DNA of 64,000 nt from a virus. Under the pieces are notes generated by a model. It was not told the origin of the DNA and did no database searches. It saw nothing but the letters and a program-made list of their open reading frames with translations. The translations under genes were made by a program, and so were the position numbers. Positions 16,401 to 24,694 of this stretch are shown here, one piece after another; within the stretch, counting starts at the first letter, position 1; the number at the start of each line of letters is the position of its first letter. The stretch lies in IMG/VR virus record IMGVR_UViG_3300048592_000962, positions 95,873 through 159,872 of that record. The stretch is one strand, 5' to 3'.

Positions 16401-16909
16401 CTCATAACGAAGTGTCTTCGCTGCGTTCTCGCCTGAAGATGTCGCGCGCCCAGTTCGCGCGGCTGACGGGGGTCGACGTTCGCACCGTGTCGCGCTGGGA
16501 GTCGCCAAACGGTCCCCGGCCGACGGGCGCAGGGGCCGCCGTGATCCGTGCGATCGTCGAGGCGATCGCGCTGCGCCCCCACGTGGAGGACAAGAACCTC
16601 CTGATTGAATCGATTCGTCGCGACGTCGAAATCGGCGGACTCTCCTACCTCCTCGTCCGCCTTCTCCAAGAGCGCCGCGTCGAGCACAAGCCCCCAGAAG
16701 AACAGGTGAGAGCCCGCATACAGCAGCAGAGCCAGGAAGCTTTGGCTCGGATGATCGTTGCGCTGACGGAAAGCGGCGTGTCGATTGAGCGCAAGAAAGA
16801 TGTCCCGTACTTCTTCGCGGACGGTGAGAAGATCGTGCGCCTGCTGAACAACGAGCGAACGCTCGGGCGCATCGCGGGCGGTCAGTTCGTCGCCGACCCA
16901 GAGACGTGA
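16397..16909 (+). CDS. XRE-type HTH regulator
   Basis: The 170-residue product has a helix-turn-helix at residues 7-38: LRSRLKMSRAQFARLTGVDV, then RTVSRWE. A longer helical C-terminal part may mediate dimerisation. Co-transcribed with the endonuclease (ATGA overlap). Plausible regulator of the upstream divergent region or of the TGTCNGACA sites; which sites it binds cannot be told from sequence. Confidence 0.75.
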   Translation: MTHNEVSSLRSRLKMSRAQFARLTGVDVRTVSRWESPNGPRPTGAGAAVIRAIVEAIALRPHVEDKNLLIESIRRDVEIGGLSYLLVRLLQERRVEHKPPEEQVRARIQQQSQEALARMIVALTESGVSIERKKDVPYFFADGEKIVRLLNNERTLGRIAGGQFVADPET

Positions 16910-16970
16910 GCGGTCTCGAAGCGCCAACGTTCGACCGGGATGACCTTGTGTGGAGACTTCTTCGACTTCT

Positions 16971-17549
16971 TCACGTGTCGTCCTTTCCAGAGGCTCGTTC
17001 CGCGGCGCCATCGACAAGAACCAAATGTCCAGCCGGCTCGTAGCAAAACACCGCCGAAGCAATGTCTGCGGTCCGCGCAACGATCCGGTACCTCGCCATC
17101 AAACAGGCGACAAGGCCGCCGTCACGAAGTTGACGATTTTCGAGCTGAATGCGGCTGTCCGACGGGAGCAAGTATTCGCGTGGGAACGCTCCCCCAAACA
17201 GCTCAAGCTCCGGATACAAGTCCGGAGGCTTCAACATGGATGGCCATCCGTCTCCGTAGAAAACAACAACATGGCCGTCGCCCTGCCGAGACTCGGTCGG
17301 TGGCGGCATCATGGCGTGATTCTCGTCCCACGCCCGTTGCTCCACGACAAGCGCGTGGCTTCGGAACTGCACGTGATATCCGTAGCCCTCGAACGCCTTC
17401 GCTACTTCGCGCTCGAACAGGTTCGTGAGCACGGCGGCGCGGAACATTTCTCGGGCCGGCCAATGCTCCGCGCGTAGCCCGTTGAGTCGCACTCCGTCGA
17501 CCGCGTCGCGAACAATTGCGCGGGCCGCCTCGTAGGACATCCGTGTCAC
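16971..17549 (-). CDS. Hypothetical protein (192 aa)
   Basis: Last gene of the 27367-to-16971 minus-strand run, facing the XRE gene across 61 bases without an obvious terminator hairpin. The product is mixed alpha/beta, with a helical N-terminal third (YEAARAIVRDAVDGVRLNG) and a repeated aromatic/acidic pattern later. No family recognised. Confidence 0.5.
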   Translation of the reverse strand: MTRMSYEAARAIVRDAVDGVRLNGLRAEHWPAREMFRAAVLTNLFEREVAKAFEGYGYHVQFRSHALVVEQRAWDENHAMMPPPTESRQGDGHVVVFYGDGWPSMLKPPDLYPELELFGGAFPREYLLPSDSRIQLENRQLRDGGLVACLMARYRIVARTADIASAVFCYEPAGHLVLVDGAAERASGKDDT

Positions 17550-17574
17550 GGCTCGTGTCTTCCTGTCGGAGTCT

Positions 17575-18009
17575 TCATGACTCAGATTCGCAGTCGTCGG
17601 TCATCGCCAGATCGTCAAGTAGGTCGCGGTCTTCCTCGAAGTGCTCGATGATCATCGCGCGAGCCGCGTCCACGTCTCCGCTGTCGAGCGCAGAAAGAAT
17701 CAGCTGCTCTTGGCTGTTGAGGACCGAGTGGTATTCCTCCAGCTGAGGATCGGACTCGACCGGGGGAAGCGCCGGCTGGTCCGCGAGCGTTGGCGGCTTG
17801 CTCAGCAGCTCATCGGTCTTGCGCTGCCACGCGATGCGGGCGAAGAGCGTTGCGGCAAACGAGCCGATGCTGATCCACGCGCACGTCGCGATCACAGGCG
17901 CCGCCGATCCGTCGCGAAGCGCCAACGCAAAGACCACCGGCGGTCCGATCTGCAACGCGATAAACCACCATGCGAACCGCGTCATGGTCTGAACCCGCCT
18001 CTCCAGCAT
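17575..18009 (-). CDS. Two-TM membrane protein with cytoplasmic helical domain
   Basis: Start uncertain: 18009 (MLERRVQ) or 17985 (MTRFAWW). The product has two hydrophobic helices near its N-terminus and an acidic helical C-terminal domain (SQEQLILSALDSGDVDAARA). The same layout and scattered identities (G-P-x-V, C-x-W-I, EQ/EK-xLLxxL) occur in the gene 45441-45968, suggesting distant paralogy. Function unknown. Confidence 0.5.
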   Translation of the reverse strand: MLERRVQTMTRFAWWFIALQIGPPVVFALALRDGSAAPVIATCAWISIGSFAATLFARIAWQRKTDELLSKPPTLADQPALPPVESDPQLEEYHSVLNSQEQLILSALDSGDVDAARAMIIEHFEEDRDLLDDLAMTDDCESES

Positions 18010-18031
18010 CTTGCGCAGGCAGTCACCGCAA

Positions 18032-18295
18032 TCACTTCGCCACCTTCTTCGGCTTTTCGATCTTCGCGACAGTCGTTGTTTTGACGCGGAGTCGCGTGCC
18101 GATCTCACGACCCCCTGCGTACATGCCCGCGACCACGGGGGCGCCCGGAACCGCGTACGCGCGGGACGCACCAGGCTTTCCGACGATCGTGAACACGCGA
18201 GCCCACAAGCGGTTCTCCCCCGGAGGATCGCCTTCTCGTGGTCCAACGACCTCGTACACCGCTTCTCCCTCGGTCCTCATACTCTCGACGGCCAT
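18032..18295 (-). CDS. Small beta-rich hypothetical protein with basic tail
   Basis: 87 residues, predicted mostly beta strands (YEVVGPREGDPPGENRLWAR; VFTIVGKPG), ending in a lysine-rich tail (KIEKPKKVAK). Possibly nucleic-acid binding. No family recognised. Confidence 0.45.
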   Translation of the reverse strand: MAVESMRTEGEAVYEVVGPREGDPPGENRLWARVFTIVGKPGASRAYAVPGAPVVAGMYAGGREIGTRLRVKTTTVAKIEKPKKVAK

Positions 18296-18348
18296 CGTTC
18301 ACTCCCCTTGTAGGCGCTGATGCGCGCCGGACTCGACGGACTTGCGTT

Positions 18349-18777
18349 TCACTCTTCGATCTCCCCGCCGCTGAGCAGCGTCTCCAACTCGTTCGCGATC
18401 TTCTGCACCTCCAGCGCATGACCCGCCAAGTCACCGCCGAGGTTAGGGACGCTGAACTTACGCAGCGACTCCGCGCGTTCGACCAGCCTCTTCTGGTACA
18501 GCGTGATGCGAGCGACGATCGGCTCGGCGCCAACATCTCTTTGCTCATGCTCTCGAAACGGCTTCCACTCGAACTCGTACTCCGGCAGCCAGTGGTCGCA
18601 CACGGGACAGTGCAGATACGGCGACTTGATGTGCTCTGAGTCGGGACCGAAGCCCTTTGTTCGATGAAAGTCTGCACGGGTGGCTCGCAGTTCTGATCTG
18701 CAACTGGTGCAGACAGCGTCGCCCACCTCTCGGGGCTGCAAGTGCCGCTCTCGCTTGACGAGGATGGTGACGGCCAT
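18349..18777 (-). CDS. Zinc-ribbon protein
   Basis: 142 residues with CTSC (23-26) and CPVC (57-60) framing an ordered N-terminal domain, then a helical C-terminal half. It lies 2 bases after thyA. Metal binding is likely; target unknown. Confidence 0.55.
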   Translation of the reverse strand: MAVTILVKRERHLQPREVGDAVCTSCRSELRATRADFHRTKGFGPDSEHIKSPYLHCPVCDHWLPEYEFEWKPFREHEQRDVGAEPIVARITLYQKRLVERAESLRKFSVPNLGGDLAGHALEVQKIANELETLLSGGEIEE

Positions 18778-18779
18778 GA

Positions 18780-19814
18780 CTACACCGCCACAGGCGCTGA
18801 GATCCGCGGATGCGGATCGTACCCCTCCAACCGAACATCCTCGAAGCGCATCGAGAACAAGTCCGTGGCATTCGACTCGATGACCACCAGCGGCAAGCGC
18901 CGAGGCTCACGGCCCATCTGCTCCATCGCCTGCTCCACGTGGTTGTTGTAGAGGTGCACGTCGCCGAACGAGTGGACGAACTCGCCGGGCATGAGTCCCG
19001 AGACGTGTGCGAGCATCTCGGTGAGCAGCGCGTAGCTCGCGATGTTGAAGGGCACCCCGAGGAACACGTCCGCACTCCGCTGGTAGAGATGGCAGCTGAG
19101 CTTGTCGTCCTGGACGTAGACCTGGAACAGGGTGTGGCACGGGGGAAGCGCCACCTGGTCCGCCTCGCGAGGGTTCCAGCCGCTGACGATGAGGCGACGG
19201 CTGTTCGGATTGCGACGAATCTCTGCGACGAGCCAGGCCAACTGGTCGAACCCGTCCTTGGCGTACGAGCCATCCTCCAGCTTCGTCGCACCGAAGTTCC
19301 TCCACTGGTGCCCGTAGACGGGGCCGAGGTCACCGGGCTCGCGGCCGAAGCGAGCGCATTGCTCCGGGGTGGCCCACTCGTCCCAGATCGAGACGCCTGC
19401 GTCTTGGAGGGGCTTCACGTGCGTCTCGCCCCGAATGAACCAGAGCAGCTCGTGGAGGATCGACTTGAAGTGCATGCGCTTCGTCGTCAGCAGCGGGAAG
19501 CCCTGCGACAGGTCGAACCGGAGCTGCGCGCCGAACAAGCTGCGGGTCCCGGTGCCCGTGCGATCGCCGCGCCGCGCCCCGCGCTCCATGATCTGCTTCA
19601 CCAAGTCGAGGTACTGAGCATCCACGTGGCCCATCTGTATTTCCTCCGCGCACTCGATCTCGATGCCAAAATGGCGACCAAGCTCCACGAGCGCCTCTTT
19701 CTTTCCCGCACGCACGCCACTGCTGAAATCGTCGTGGTGATCCCAGTGGGCAGCGCTGATGCGCTCGTACTCTACCACGAGTCGATCGCGCAACCGCTTC
19801 TGCATCTCAAGCAT
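18780..19814 (-). CDS. thyA: Thymidylate synthase with N-terminal extension
   Basis: Converts dUMP to dTMP using methylenetetrahydrofolate. All hallmarks are present: RTGTGT (85-90) in the dUMP loop, [30 protein letters not shown], catalytic C226 in LPPCHTLFQ and the folate-side [17 protein letters not shown] typical enzyme would start near residue 62 ([11 protein letters not shown]); here about 60 extra helical residues ([20 protein letters not shown]...) precede it. No separate gene fits that space, so the extension is probably real. Works with ndk in dNTP supply. Confidence 0.95.
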   Translation of the reverse strand: MLEMQKRLRDRLVVEYERISAAHWDHHDDFSSGVRAGKKEALVELGRHFGIEIECAEEIQMGHVDAQYLDLVKQIMERGARRGDRTGTGTRSLFGAQLRFDLSQGFPLLTTKRMHFKSILHELLWFIRGETHVKPLQDAGVSIWDEWATPEQCARFGREPGDLGPVYGHQWRNFGATKLEDGSYAKDGFDQLAWLVAEIRRNPNSRRLIVSGWNPREADQVALPPCHTLFQVYVQDDKLSCHLYQRSADVFLGVPFNIASYALLTEMLAHVSGLMPGEFVHSFGDVHLYNNHVEQAMEQMGREPRRLPLVVIESNATDLFSMRFEDVRLEGYDPHPRISAPVAV

Positions 19815-19820
19815 GCACCC

Positions 19821-20141
19821 TCAGAAGGTAGTCGGGGTAGAACTGGACTCGATCTCTCTGGTCGACGTCCAGTCCACGTCACGTGTACCGTGAATCGTGA
19901 AGATGTTCTCCAGAGAGCGCCTTAGTAGGCGCTGCGCGCGCCACGAAGACGCTGCCTGCGGTTCATTCTCGTTCACAAGCGCCTCAACGCGAACGACGAT
20001 CCCTCTGTCGCGCTCGTACGCAAACACTTTGCCGACAACTCGCTCTTGCCGACGCCATAGCCACCACCCGACCTGGTAGGCCATGTGTGCGCGGAAGTAC
20101 CCCCCTCCGAGCCTTTCTGCCTTTAGATGCAGCAGCTTCAT
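19821..20141 (-). CDS. Hypothetical protein upstream of thyA
   Basis: ATG at 20141 overlaps the upstream TGA. The 106-residue product begins MKLLHLKAERLGGGYFRAHM and is basic and beta-rich, then polar. It ends 6 bases before thyA. Function unknown. Confidence 0.5.
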   Translation of the reverse strand: MKLLHLKAERLGGGYFRAHMAYQVGWWLWRRQERVVGKVFAYERDRGIVVRVEALVNENEPQAASSWRAQRLLRRSLENIFTIHGTRDVDWTSTREIESSSTPTTF

Positions 20142-20440
20142 CGCTTGAGCGCCCGGCGCTGATGCGCCTCCAGCGACGGGTCGATGTCGACCCAGGCGAG
20201 CTTCCAGATCGGAAGCCCCACAACCTCTGCGAGATGCCTGACGCTCGCAAGCATCCGCTCCTGCGCATGCTCGTAACTCGTCATCGAGGTGGTCATGTAA
20301 ACCGCCGACTCCAGCAGGCCGTGGTCCGTCAAATCCCACGGGGGCGCGGAGAACAACCTGAAGCCAATGAACTTCAGCTCCAGCGTCTCTCTGTTCAACT
20401 CGTGCGACATGCACAGCCAACAGTGGTAGGCCCTATCCAT
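20138..20440 (-). CDS. Hypothetical protein (100 aa)
   Basis: Mixed alpha/beta product beginning MDRAYHCWLCMSHELNRE, with a CxxC that could bind metal. Helical second half. No family recognised. Confidence 0.45.
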   Translation of the reverse strand: MDRAYHCWLCMSHELNRETLELKFIGFRLFSAPPWDLTDHGLLESAVYMTTSMTSYEHAQERMLASVRHLAEVVGLPIWKLAWVDIDPSLEAHQRRALKR

Positions 20441-20461
20441 GGCTCTCCTTCGCAGCTCGCA

Positions 20462-20701
20462 TCACATGTCTCGTGTCGCGACCCATCCATAAACCTCACC
20501 CTGCACCACGCGCAGAGCGAGCCCCTTGCGCCTCAGCGCATTCAGAATGCGACCAGCTGGACGCGCGTATGCTGCGGCAGTACGAGGCGCCCTGCTCTTG
20601 TGTGCCCACATGGTTGCGCCGAGTTGGCCTGTGTGCTGTGGGCGGTCGCACGAAAGCAGAGACAGCATCTCACGCTCTGCCGGAGTCAGATCCGTAGTCA
20701 C
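20462..20701 (-). CDS. Small winged-helix-like protein, paralogue of 57581-57808
   Basis: GTG start at 20701 in a GTGA overlap. The 79-residue product reads LTPAEREMLSLL, then GQLGATMWAHKSR, then ARPAGRILNALRRKGLALRV, a helix-turn-helix plus wing pattern. The gene at 57581-57808 has the same layout (LTEAQKKMLALL, GQLMWNKM, QVLVRLKEKGLARYV), so the two are paralogues. Likely DNA-binding regulators. Confidence 0.55.
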   Translation of the reverse strand: MTTDLTPAEREMLSLLSCDRPQHTGQLGATMWAHKSRAPRTAAAYARPAGRILNALRRKGLALRVVQGEVYGWVATRDM

Positions 20702-21153
20702 ATGGGCTCCGTGTCGTGGAGAACCGACATGCGAACACGCACCGAGCTTCTGGTCGTCAGAAGCTCTGACCACTCTTCGTCGGTCGGAGAGAAGATACGC
20801 GTGATGCGCGTCTCCTGATCTCTCACCCAGACAGTCAGCTGACCGTCCGACGACCCGCCGACCAGAAACTGCACTGGATGCGCACCCACTTCCGGAGGTG
20901 GATTGAAAGACAGTGTTCGCTTCCCGCTCTTCTGCGGAAGAGCATCCGAGTCTGGCGCACCATACTTCGGAAAGCCGCCGACATGCTGTGAATAGAACCA
21001 CCACGCCAAGGACTGCACAGGCATCCACGCCAGAAACGTGTCAGCGCCAGATGTTATGAACCGCATCACCCACCATGTCGACCCGTCGACGACACAGCGG
21101 ACCGTGCAGTCGATTACAGCGAATACTTCCTCGCGCCTATGGTCGTTGGTCAT
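20698..21153 (-). CDS. Hypothetical protein sharing a beta domain with 58899-59432
   Basis: 151 residues. Near the middle it has FLVGGSSDGQLTVWV followed by an ExxxxxxxF pattern and VRVRMSV, matching LVGSSRLQGGRLTVWV and MTVRFGA in the protein of 58899-59432. Both lie near a winged-helix paralogue gene. Predicted beta-rich; function unknown. Confidence 0.5.
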   Translation of the reverse strand: MTNDHRREEVFAVIDCTVRCVVDGSTWWVMRFITSGADTFLAWMPVQSLAWWFYSQHVGGFPKYGAPDSDALPQKSGKRTLSFNPPPEVGAHPVQFLVGGSSDGQLTVWVRDQETRITRIFSPTDEEWSELLTTRSSVRVRMSVLHDTEPM

Positions 21154-21425
21154 ATCAAGTCCAGCATGTCGCGCAGAACCTCTTCGAGCCACGGGGCGAC
21201 GATGTCCGTGGCTTCTTTCTGCGCGTCGTCGAGTGCGACGCTTGAAAGAGGCTTGTGAAAGATCTCCATCGGATGACACGTCATGTGCCACCCGGTGCGC
21301 CCCTGCACCGTGTGCACGGCGATGCGAAGCCCCGGCTTCGGTCCGAAGTGACGATGCGTTGCCGTAACCGACCCGTCGCGGCTGTCGTTCGACGTAACCT
21401 GCCACTCCTCGAAGCTACTACTCAC
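21150..21425 (-). CDS. Hypothetical protein (91 aa)
   Basis: GTG start at 21425 fits the end of the neighbouring gene better than an upstream start at 21482. Beta-rich first half (FGPKPGLRIAVHTVQGRTGW), acidic helical end (EATDIVAPWLEEVLRDMLDL). Function unknown. Confidence 0.4.
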   Translation of the reverse strand: MSSSFEEWQVTSNDSRDGSVTATHRHFGPKPGLRIAVHTVQGRTGWHMTCHPMEIFHKPLSSVALDDAQKEATDIVAPWLEEVLRDMLDLI

Positions 21426-21894
21426 GTGGCTTTCTCCGAATCTCGAAGCCGTAGCGATCGAGCGCGAGTGCGAGATCGTCAAATGACCAAGCCTTGCGCT
21501 GTCGGATGTCGGTCTTCCAGTCGATGATGAGGTCCCAGATCTGCGACTTGTCCAACGCGCTCAGCTCTTCTTCGCTGCGCCGAAAGGACGCCGCGGTTAC
21601 ACCGGAGTCAGAGACGCCTGGGTGAAGCGCTGACTCCGGCGGAACCCGTCCCTCGCCCCTCTCCGCAAGCTGAGCAAAACACCGACGCTCGACGGCACGG
21701 ATGCAGTTCTTGCACGTGTTCTCGGCCGAGCGAGTCTGCCCCAGAACCACCTCGAATCCCACGGGGCCTCGGGCCTGCCCGCAGAGCCCCGCACGACGTA
21801 GAGCTGCGCCAGACGCCGGCTTCGCATCGAAGGCGTGATAGCGCTTGCCGACCAGCGTCCAGACGTGATCAGCGCTCACGACTTCGGCCTCCAC
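21418..21894 (-). CDS. Hypothetical protein with Cys pair
   Basis: 158 residues. CKNCIRAVERRCFAQ near residues 62-75 could bind metal. The C-terminal part is acidic and helical. Overlaps both neighbours; stops with TAG. Function unknown. Confidence 0.45.
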   Translation of the reverse strand: MEAEVVSADHVWTLVGKRYHAFDAKPASGAALRRAGLCGQARGPVGFEVVLGQTRSAENTCKNCIRAVERRCFAQLAERGEGRVPPESALHPGVSDSGVTAASFRRSEEELSALDKSQIWDLIIDWKTDIRQRKAWSFDDLALALDRYGFEIRRKPRE

Positions 21895-22169
21895 GTGCGC
21901 TCGGTGAATCCAATGCGATTTTGAAGAAGCTCTGCCGCCGCCTTCTTGGGCAAGTCAGACCACGGGATTGGCTGAACAACGATGGGCTTCCGAGGGCCAC
22001 AGTAGCCCCCCTCCCATCCACCGCTCTGCGCGTCACGCGTGGCTCGTGCGATGGCCTCTCCGAACGTCAAAAAACAGACGTACCCCTCGGGCCTCTCACC
22101 AAACTCGACCTCGATGTACTCCACAACGAACGCGGTCGCTGAAGACGTGGTATCTACCTGGTCTGCCAC
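21876..22169 (-). CDS. Hypothetical protein (97 aa)
   Basis: Mixed alpha/beta product with GYVCFLTFGEAIARATRDAQ and a Gly/Pro-rich loop (GGWEGGYCGPRKP). No diagnostic motif. Confidence 0.45.
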   Translation of the reverse strand: MADQVDTTSSATAFVVEYIEVEFGERPEGYVCFLTFGEAIARATRDAQSGGWEGGYCGPRKPIVVQPIPWSDLPKKAAAELLQNRIGFTERTWRPKS

Positions 22170-22172
22170 CGT

Positions 22173-23006
22173 TCACCTCGCTCGCCATGTTTCGAGATCG
22201 CGACCGAGAAGCACCTCCGCCTCTCGACGACCGAAGCCTCCACGTTCGGCGAGCCGCTCCGGCGTCTGGCTGCGACCGTACTTGGCCGCGTACGCCTCGT
22301 AGACCAGCAGGTGCTCTGCCCACGAAATGACTCCGTGTCTGCGGCGATCCTCTGGTGCACCTTGAGGTCCGTCGCCCTGCACCGGTACGATTGCGTACAA
22401 CTCCATGTCCTTCGTGAGCTTCTTGATGGCGTTCTCGTACTGCGACCTCGCGGGATAGATCTCAAGATTGTCCCCGATCCGATCGATGCATGCGCTCACA
22501 ACCAGGGAAGCGCCCTCAATGTACCGGCGCGACCTAGCGACGATGTGCATGTTCGAGCGACGATCTGCCCACGACTGCGCCAACATTGCCTGAAGGCCTT
22601 CCAGGTTGTCCGTCTGGTCACAGAGCTTCACCAGACAGGCCTCGTGCGAAGCCTTCGACATCTTCTCGGCCTGCAACTTCTTCCTGGCCTCGCGCGGCCA
22701 AGAAGGATCGTCGGTCAACTCCTCCACGATCAGCACCGTGGGCTCGCGAAAACCTTGATCAACCAGATCGCAGAACGTGTAGCCGCAGTCCTCCATGACG
22801 TCGTGGAGGTACGCCGCAGCCACCGTATCAGGCGTTCGGTTGTACTGAAGGCTCTGGAACCCCAAGTTGTGCGCCACCGCGGAGGCGACACGGGCCACGT
22901 GCATGAAGTACGGCTCCTGATTCCCGTCCCTCTTCTGATCCTTGTGAGCCATCGCCGCAAACCACGCGGCGTGCGTGACGTAGTCAATATGACTGATGTG
23001 ACTCAT
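22173..23006 (-). CDS. HD-domain alarmone hydrolase-like protein
   Basis: The 277-residue product shows the metal-binding set of the RelA/SpoT/Mesh1 hydrolase subfamily of HD proteins: H36 (PYFMHVARVA), H68-D69 (AAAYLHDV), E72-D73 (MEDCG) and D130 (VKLCDQTDN). Such enzymes remove the 3' pyrophosphate of (p)ppGpp. C-terminal 90 residues are additional. A phage copy could blunt the stringent response or alarmone-producing toxins; this is inference. ATGA overlap with the next gene. Confidence 0.75.
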   Translation of the reverse strand: MSHISHIDYVTHAAWFAAMAHKDQKRDGNQEPYFMHVARVASAVAHNLGFQSLQYNRTPDTVAAAYLHDVMEDCGYTFCDLVDQGFREPTVLIVEELTDDPSWPREARKKLQAEKMSKASHEACLVKLCDQTDNLEGLQAMLAQSWADRRSNMHIVARSRRYIEGASLVVSACIDRIGDNLEIYPARSQYENAIKKLTKDMELYAIVPVQGDGPQGAPEDRRRHGVISWAEHLLVYEAYAAKYGRSQTPERLAERGGFGRREAEVLLGRDLETWRAR

Positions 23007-23626
23007 CCGGAAGCCTCCGAAGCGGCATCGGCCGCGTCCAACAGTTGTCGGGCTCGCCGACAGGCAGCCCAGGCGTACACCACGCGAGGTGCCGTGACGT
23101 AGAAGCTCGACGCCAGCTCTCCCACGTCCGACAGCCCGGCCTCTTCCAGCTTTTCGAGGAACGGCCGAAGGCTGTATTCGTCCTCTGGCAGGTCAAACTC
23201 GATTGCCTCGCGAAGCGCTGCGGCAACCTCGTGCTCCCCGTCCGCAGATATCGTCTGGGCCTGATCCTCAACAATCTCCGCTGCGACCTCCGGCGAAAAC
23301 GAGCGCGCCAGACGATGGCTCTCATTCATCCCGATCGAAGCCTTTTGAGAGATGTACCCCAAGCTCGGCTGATCCTTGCCGATCCACTGCAACTTCTCGC
23401 GCAGAGACCCCTTGCAGTAAGCGAACACCACCGTATCCATGTCGCCAGTCAGAATCAGGTAGTCGAGAGCGCCGGAGACGATCTCCATCGCGTACTCACT
23501 GGTCCACCCGCCGTCCTTGTGGCGACGACAGATCAGAACCGACGTGTCCGTCCTCGACCGAATCTCATGTTCCGCGAACGTCTTCATCGCATCTTCGATG
23601 AGATCTTCTTCGGTCTTCCTCGCCAT
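23003..23626 (-). CDS. Hypothetical protein upstream of the HD hydrolase
   Basis: 207 residues, acidic, mixed alpha/beta. A GGAGGCAGG RBS precedes the ATG. Coupled to the HD gene by an ATGA overlap and probably expressed from the candidate promoter region around 23655. No family recognised. Confidence 0.55.
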   Translation of the reverse strand: MARKTEEDLIEDAMKTFAEHEIRSRTDTSVLICRRHKDGGWTSEYAMEIVSGALDYLILTGDMDTVVFAYCKGSLREKLQWIGKDQPSLGYISQKASIGMNESHRLARSFSPEVAAEIVEDQAQTISADGEHEVAAALREAIEFDLPEDEYSLRPFLEKLEEAGLSDVGELASSFYVTAPRVVYAWAACRRARQLLDAADAASEASG

Positions 23627-23654
23627 CCTGCCTCCGAGCCCGACCCTATCACAA

Positions 23655-23665
23655 GTGTCTGACGC
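23655..23665. promoter_or_regulatory. Near-palindrome GTGTCTGACGC (TGTCNGACA-type operator site)
   Basis: One mismatch from a perfect GTGTCNGACAC palindrome. On the minus strand it lies between a possible -35 (TTGCGC) and a weak -10-like stretch upstream of the gene starting at 23626. It belongs to the family of sites at 27386, 47244, 47278, 50277, 60347 and 61607. Confidence 0.35.
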
Positions 23666-23685
23666 GGCGCAAGGTGCGTCGAACG

Positions 23686-23976
23686 TTATTTAGTCTCGAC
23701 GTACACCGTGTCGGCTCCGATGCAATATCCCGGCTTGATGAACCCGGCAGCGTGCAGGCTTTCCAGGGTCCGACGTGCCCCAAGAATTCGAGGTGCCTTC
23801 TTGCTGAATGGCAGACGATACCACGGTGGGGCGCTCGGGTTCGTCGCTTCGTACCGACGGATGGCGAGTGATATGTCGCCGATTCCTCCAAGTCGGCGGA
23901 TGAGATCGAGCGCTTCACGCTGCGACTTGGACAGCACGCCGTAGCGCGTACTCGGTGGAGATGATTCTTGCTCCAT
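23686..23976 (-). CDS. Small winged-helix-like protein
   Basis: Start at 23976 (MEQESS). The 96-residue product reads LSKSQREALDLIRRLGG, then a linker, then ARRTLESLHAAGFIKPGYC, a layout similar to the two small winged-helix paralogues at 20462 and 57581 but with a longer loop. Possible DNA binding. Confidence 0.45.
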   Translation of the reverse strand: MEQESSPPSTRYGVLSKSQREALDLIRRLGGIGDISLAIRRYEATNPSAPPWYRLPFSKKAPRILGARRTLESLHAAGFIKPGYCIGADTVYVETK

Positions 23977-24277
23977 TGCGCGTGTCCTTCTGTTCCCACA
24001 CACCGCTGTCGACTTCCTCGTGTTCTCCCTTGCCGCCATCGTTTCCGTAGGACGGGAAGGTTGCAACGAACGCGTGCCCGCACGGGCCGAGCTTCGGTGG
24101 CTTGCGGTTCGAACCAAACAAGCGTACCGCGGCATCGCGGTACGCGGTGGTTTGCGGAGCGGGAGTACGGAATGTAACGCGGACGGGAACTGGAATGTCA
24201 GAGACTAAGGACCAGATCCAGACCACCCTCCAAACGCAAAACACGCCCGATGGGCCCCAGTCCACGCTACTCGGCAT
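23915..24277 (-). CDS. Hypothetical protein containing a 9-bp inverted repeat in its gene
   Basis: The 120-residue frame from ATG 24277 fits between neighbours, but the first 30 residues look non-coding and the true start is uncertain. The rest is basic then acidic (CGHAFVATFPSYG; GGKGEHEEVDSG). The DNA holds CGTACCGCG-GCAT-CGCGGTACG at 24123-24144, which may reflect a DNA site as well as codons. Overlaps the next gene by 62 bases. Confidence 0.35.
   Translation of the reverse strand: MPSSVDWGPSGVFCVWRVVWIWSLVSDIPVPVRVTFRTPAPQTTAYRDAAVRLFGSNRKPPKLGPCGHAFVATFPSYGNDGGKGEHEEVDSGVWEQKDTRNGARIISTEYALRRAVQVAA
24123..24144. repeat. Inverted repeat, 9-bp arms, 4-base spacer
   Basis: CGTACCGCG and CGCGGTACG flank GCAT. 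The arms are perfect. It lies inside a weakly supported coding frame and could be an operator or hairpin. Confidence 0.5.
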
Positions 24278-24286
24278 TGCTATCCG

Positions 24287-24694
24287 TCATGTCTGCACCG
24301 ACTTTTGCCGTCTCCGGACCTCAGCCCGAGCCTCGCATTGCTTGCGATACTCCTCTTCGAGCATCTTGCTTGCTTCGTTCGCGTCGACGAATGCCAGCGC
24401 CTGTACCTCCTCCGGAGGATCCTCGTCGAACGCATCGAACCAAGACATCCCGCAGCAGAACTCCGGGTCGACAGACACTCCGGCGCCATGGCGGTCGAGA
24501 AGCTCTGCCATCAGGTGGGCACATCGTCCGCAATGCTTCCACGATGACCAGCTGCCGTCGTAGAGAACTTTCGTCTTGATGTAGAGTTGCCCAGGCGAGA
24601 TGTCGCGCCGACATCCCGAGCAGACATGGCGTGTCTTGGCGCGAGCGATGTCACGAGACTCGACATCGTTGTAGCCATCGGCTTCTTCACACAT
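24287..24694 (-). CDS. Zinc-finger-like protein
   Basis: Start at 24694 (MCEEADG). The 135-residue product has CSGCRRDISPGQ (about 25-28) and CGRC (about 57-60), a PARP-type or treble-clef-like spacing, then a helical acidic C-terminal half. Metal binding likely; partner unknown. Confidence 0.5.
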   Translation of the reverse strand: MCEEADGYNDVESRDIARAKTRHVCSGCRRDISPGQLYIKTKVLYDGSWSSWKHCGRCAHLMAELLDRHGAGVSVDPEFCCGMSWFDAFDEDPPEEVQALAFVDANEASKMLEEEYRKQCEARAEVRRRQKSVQT

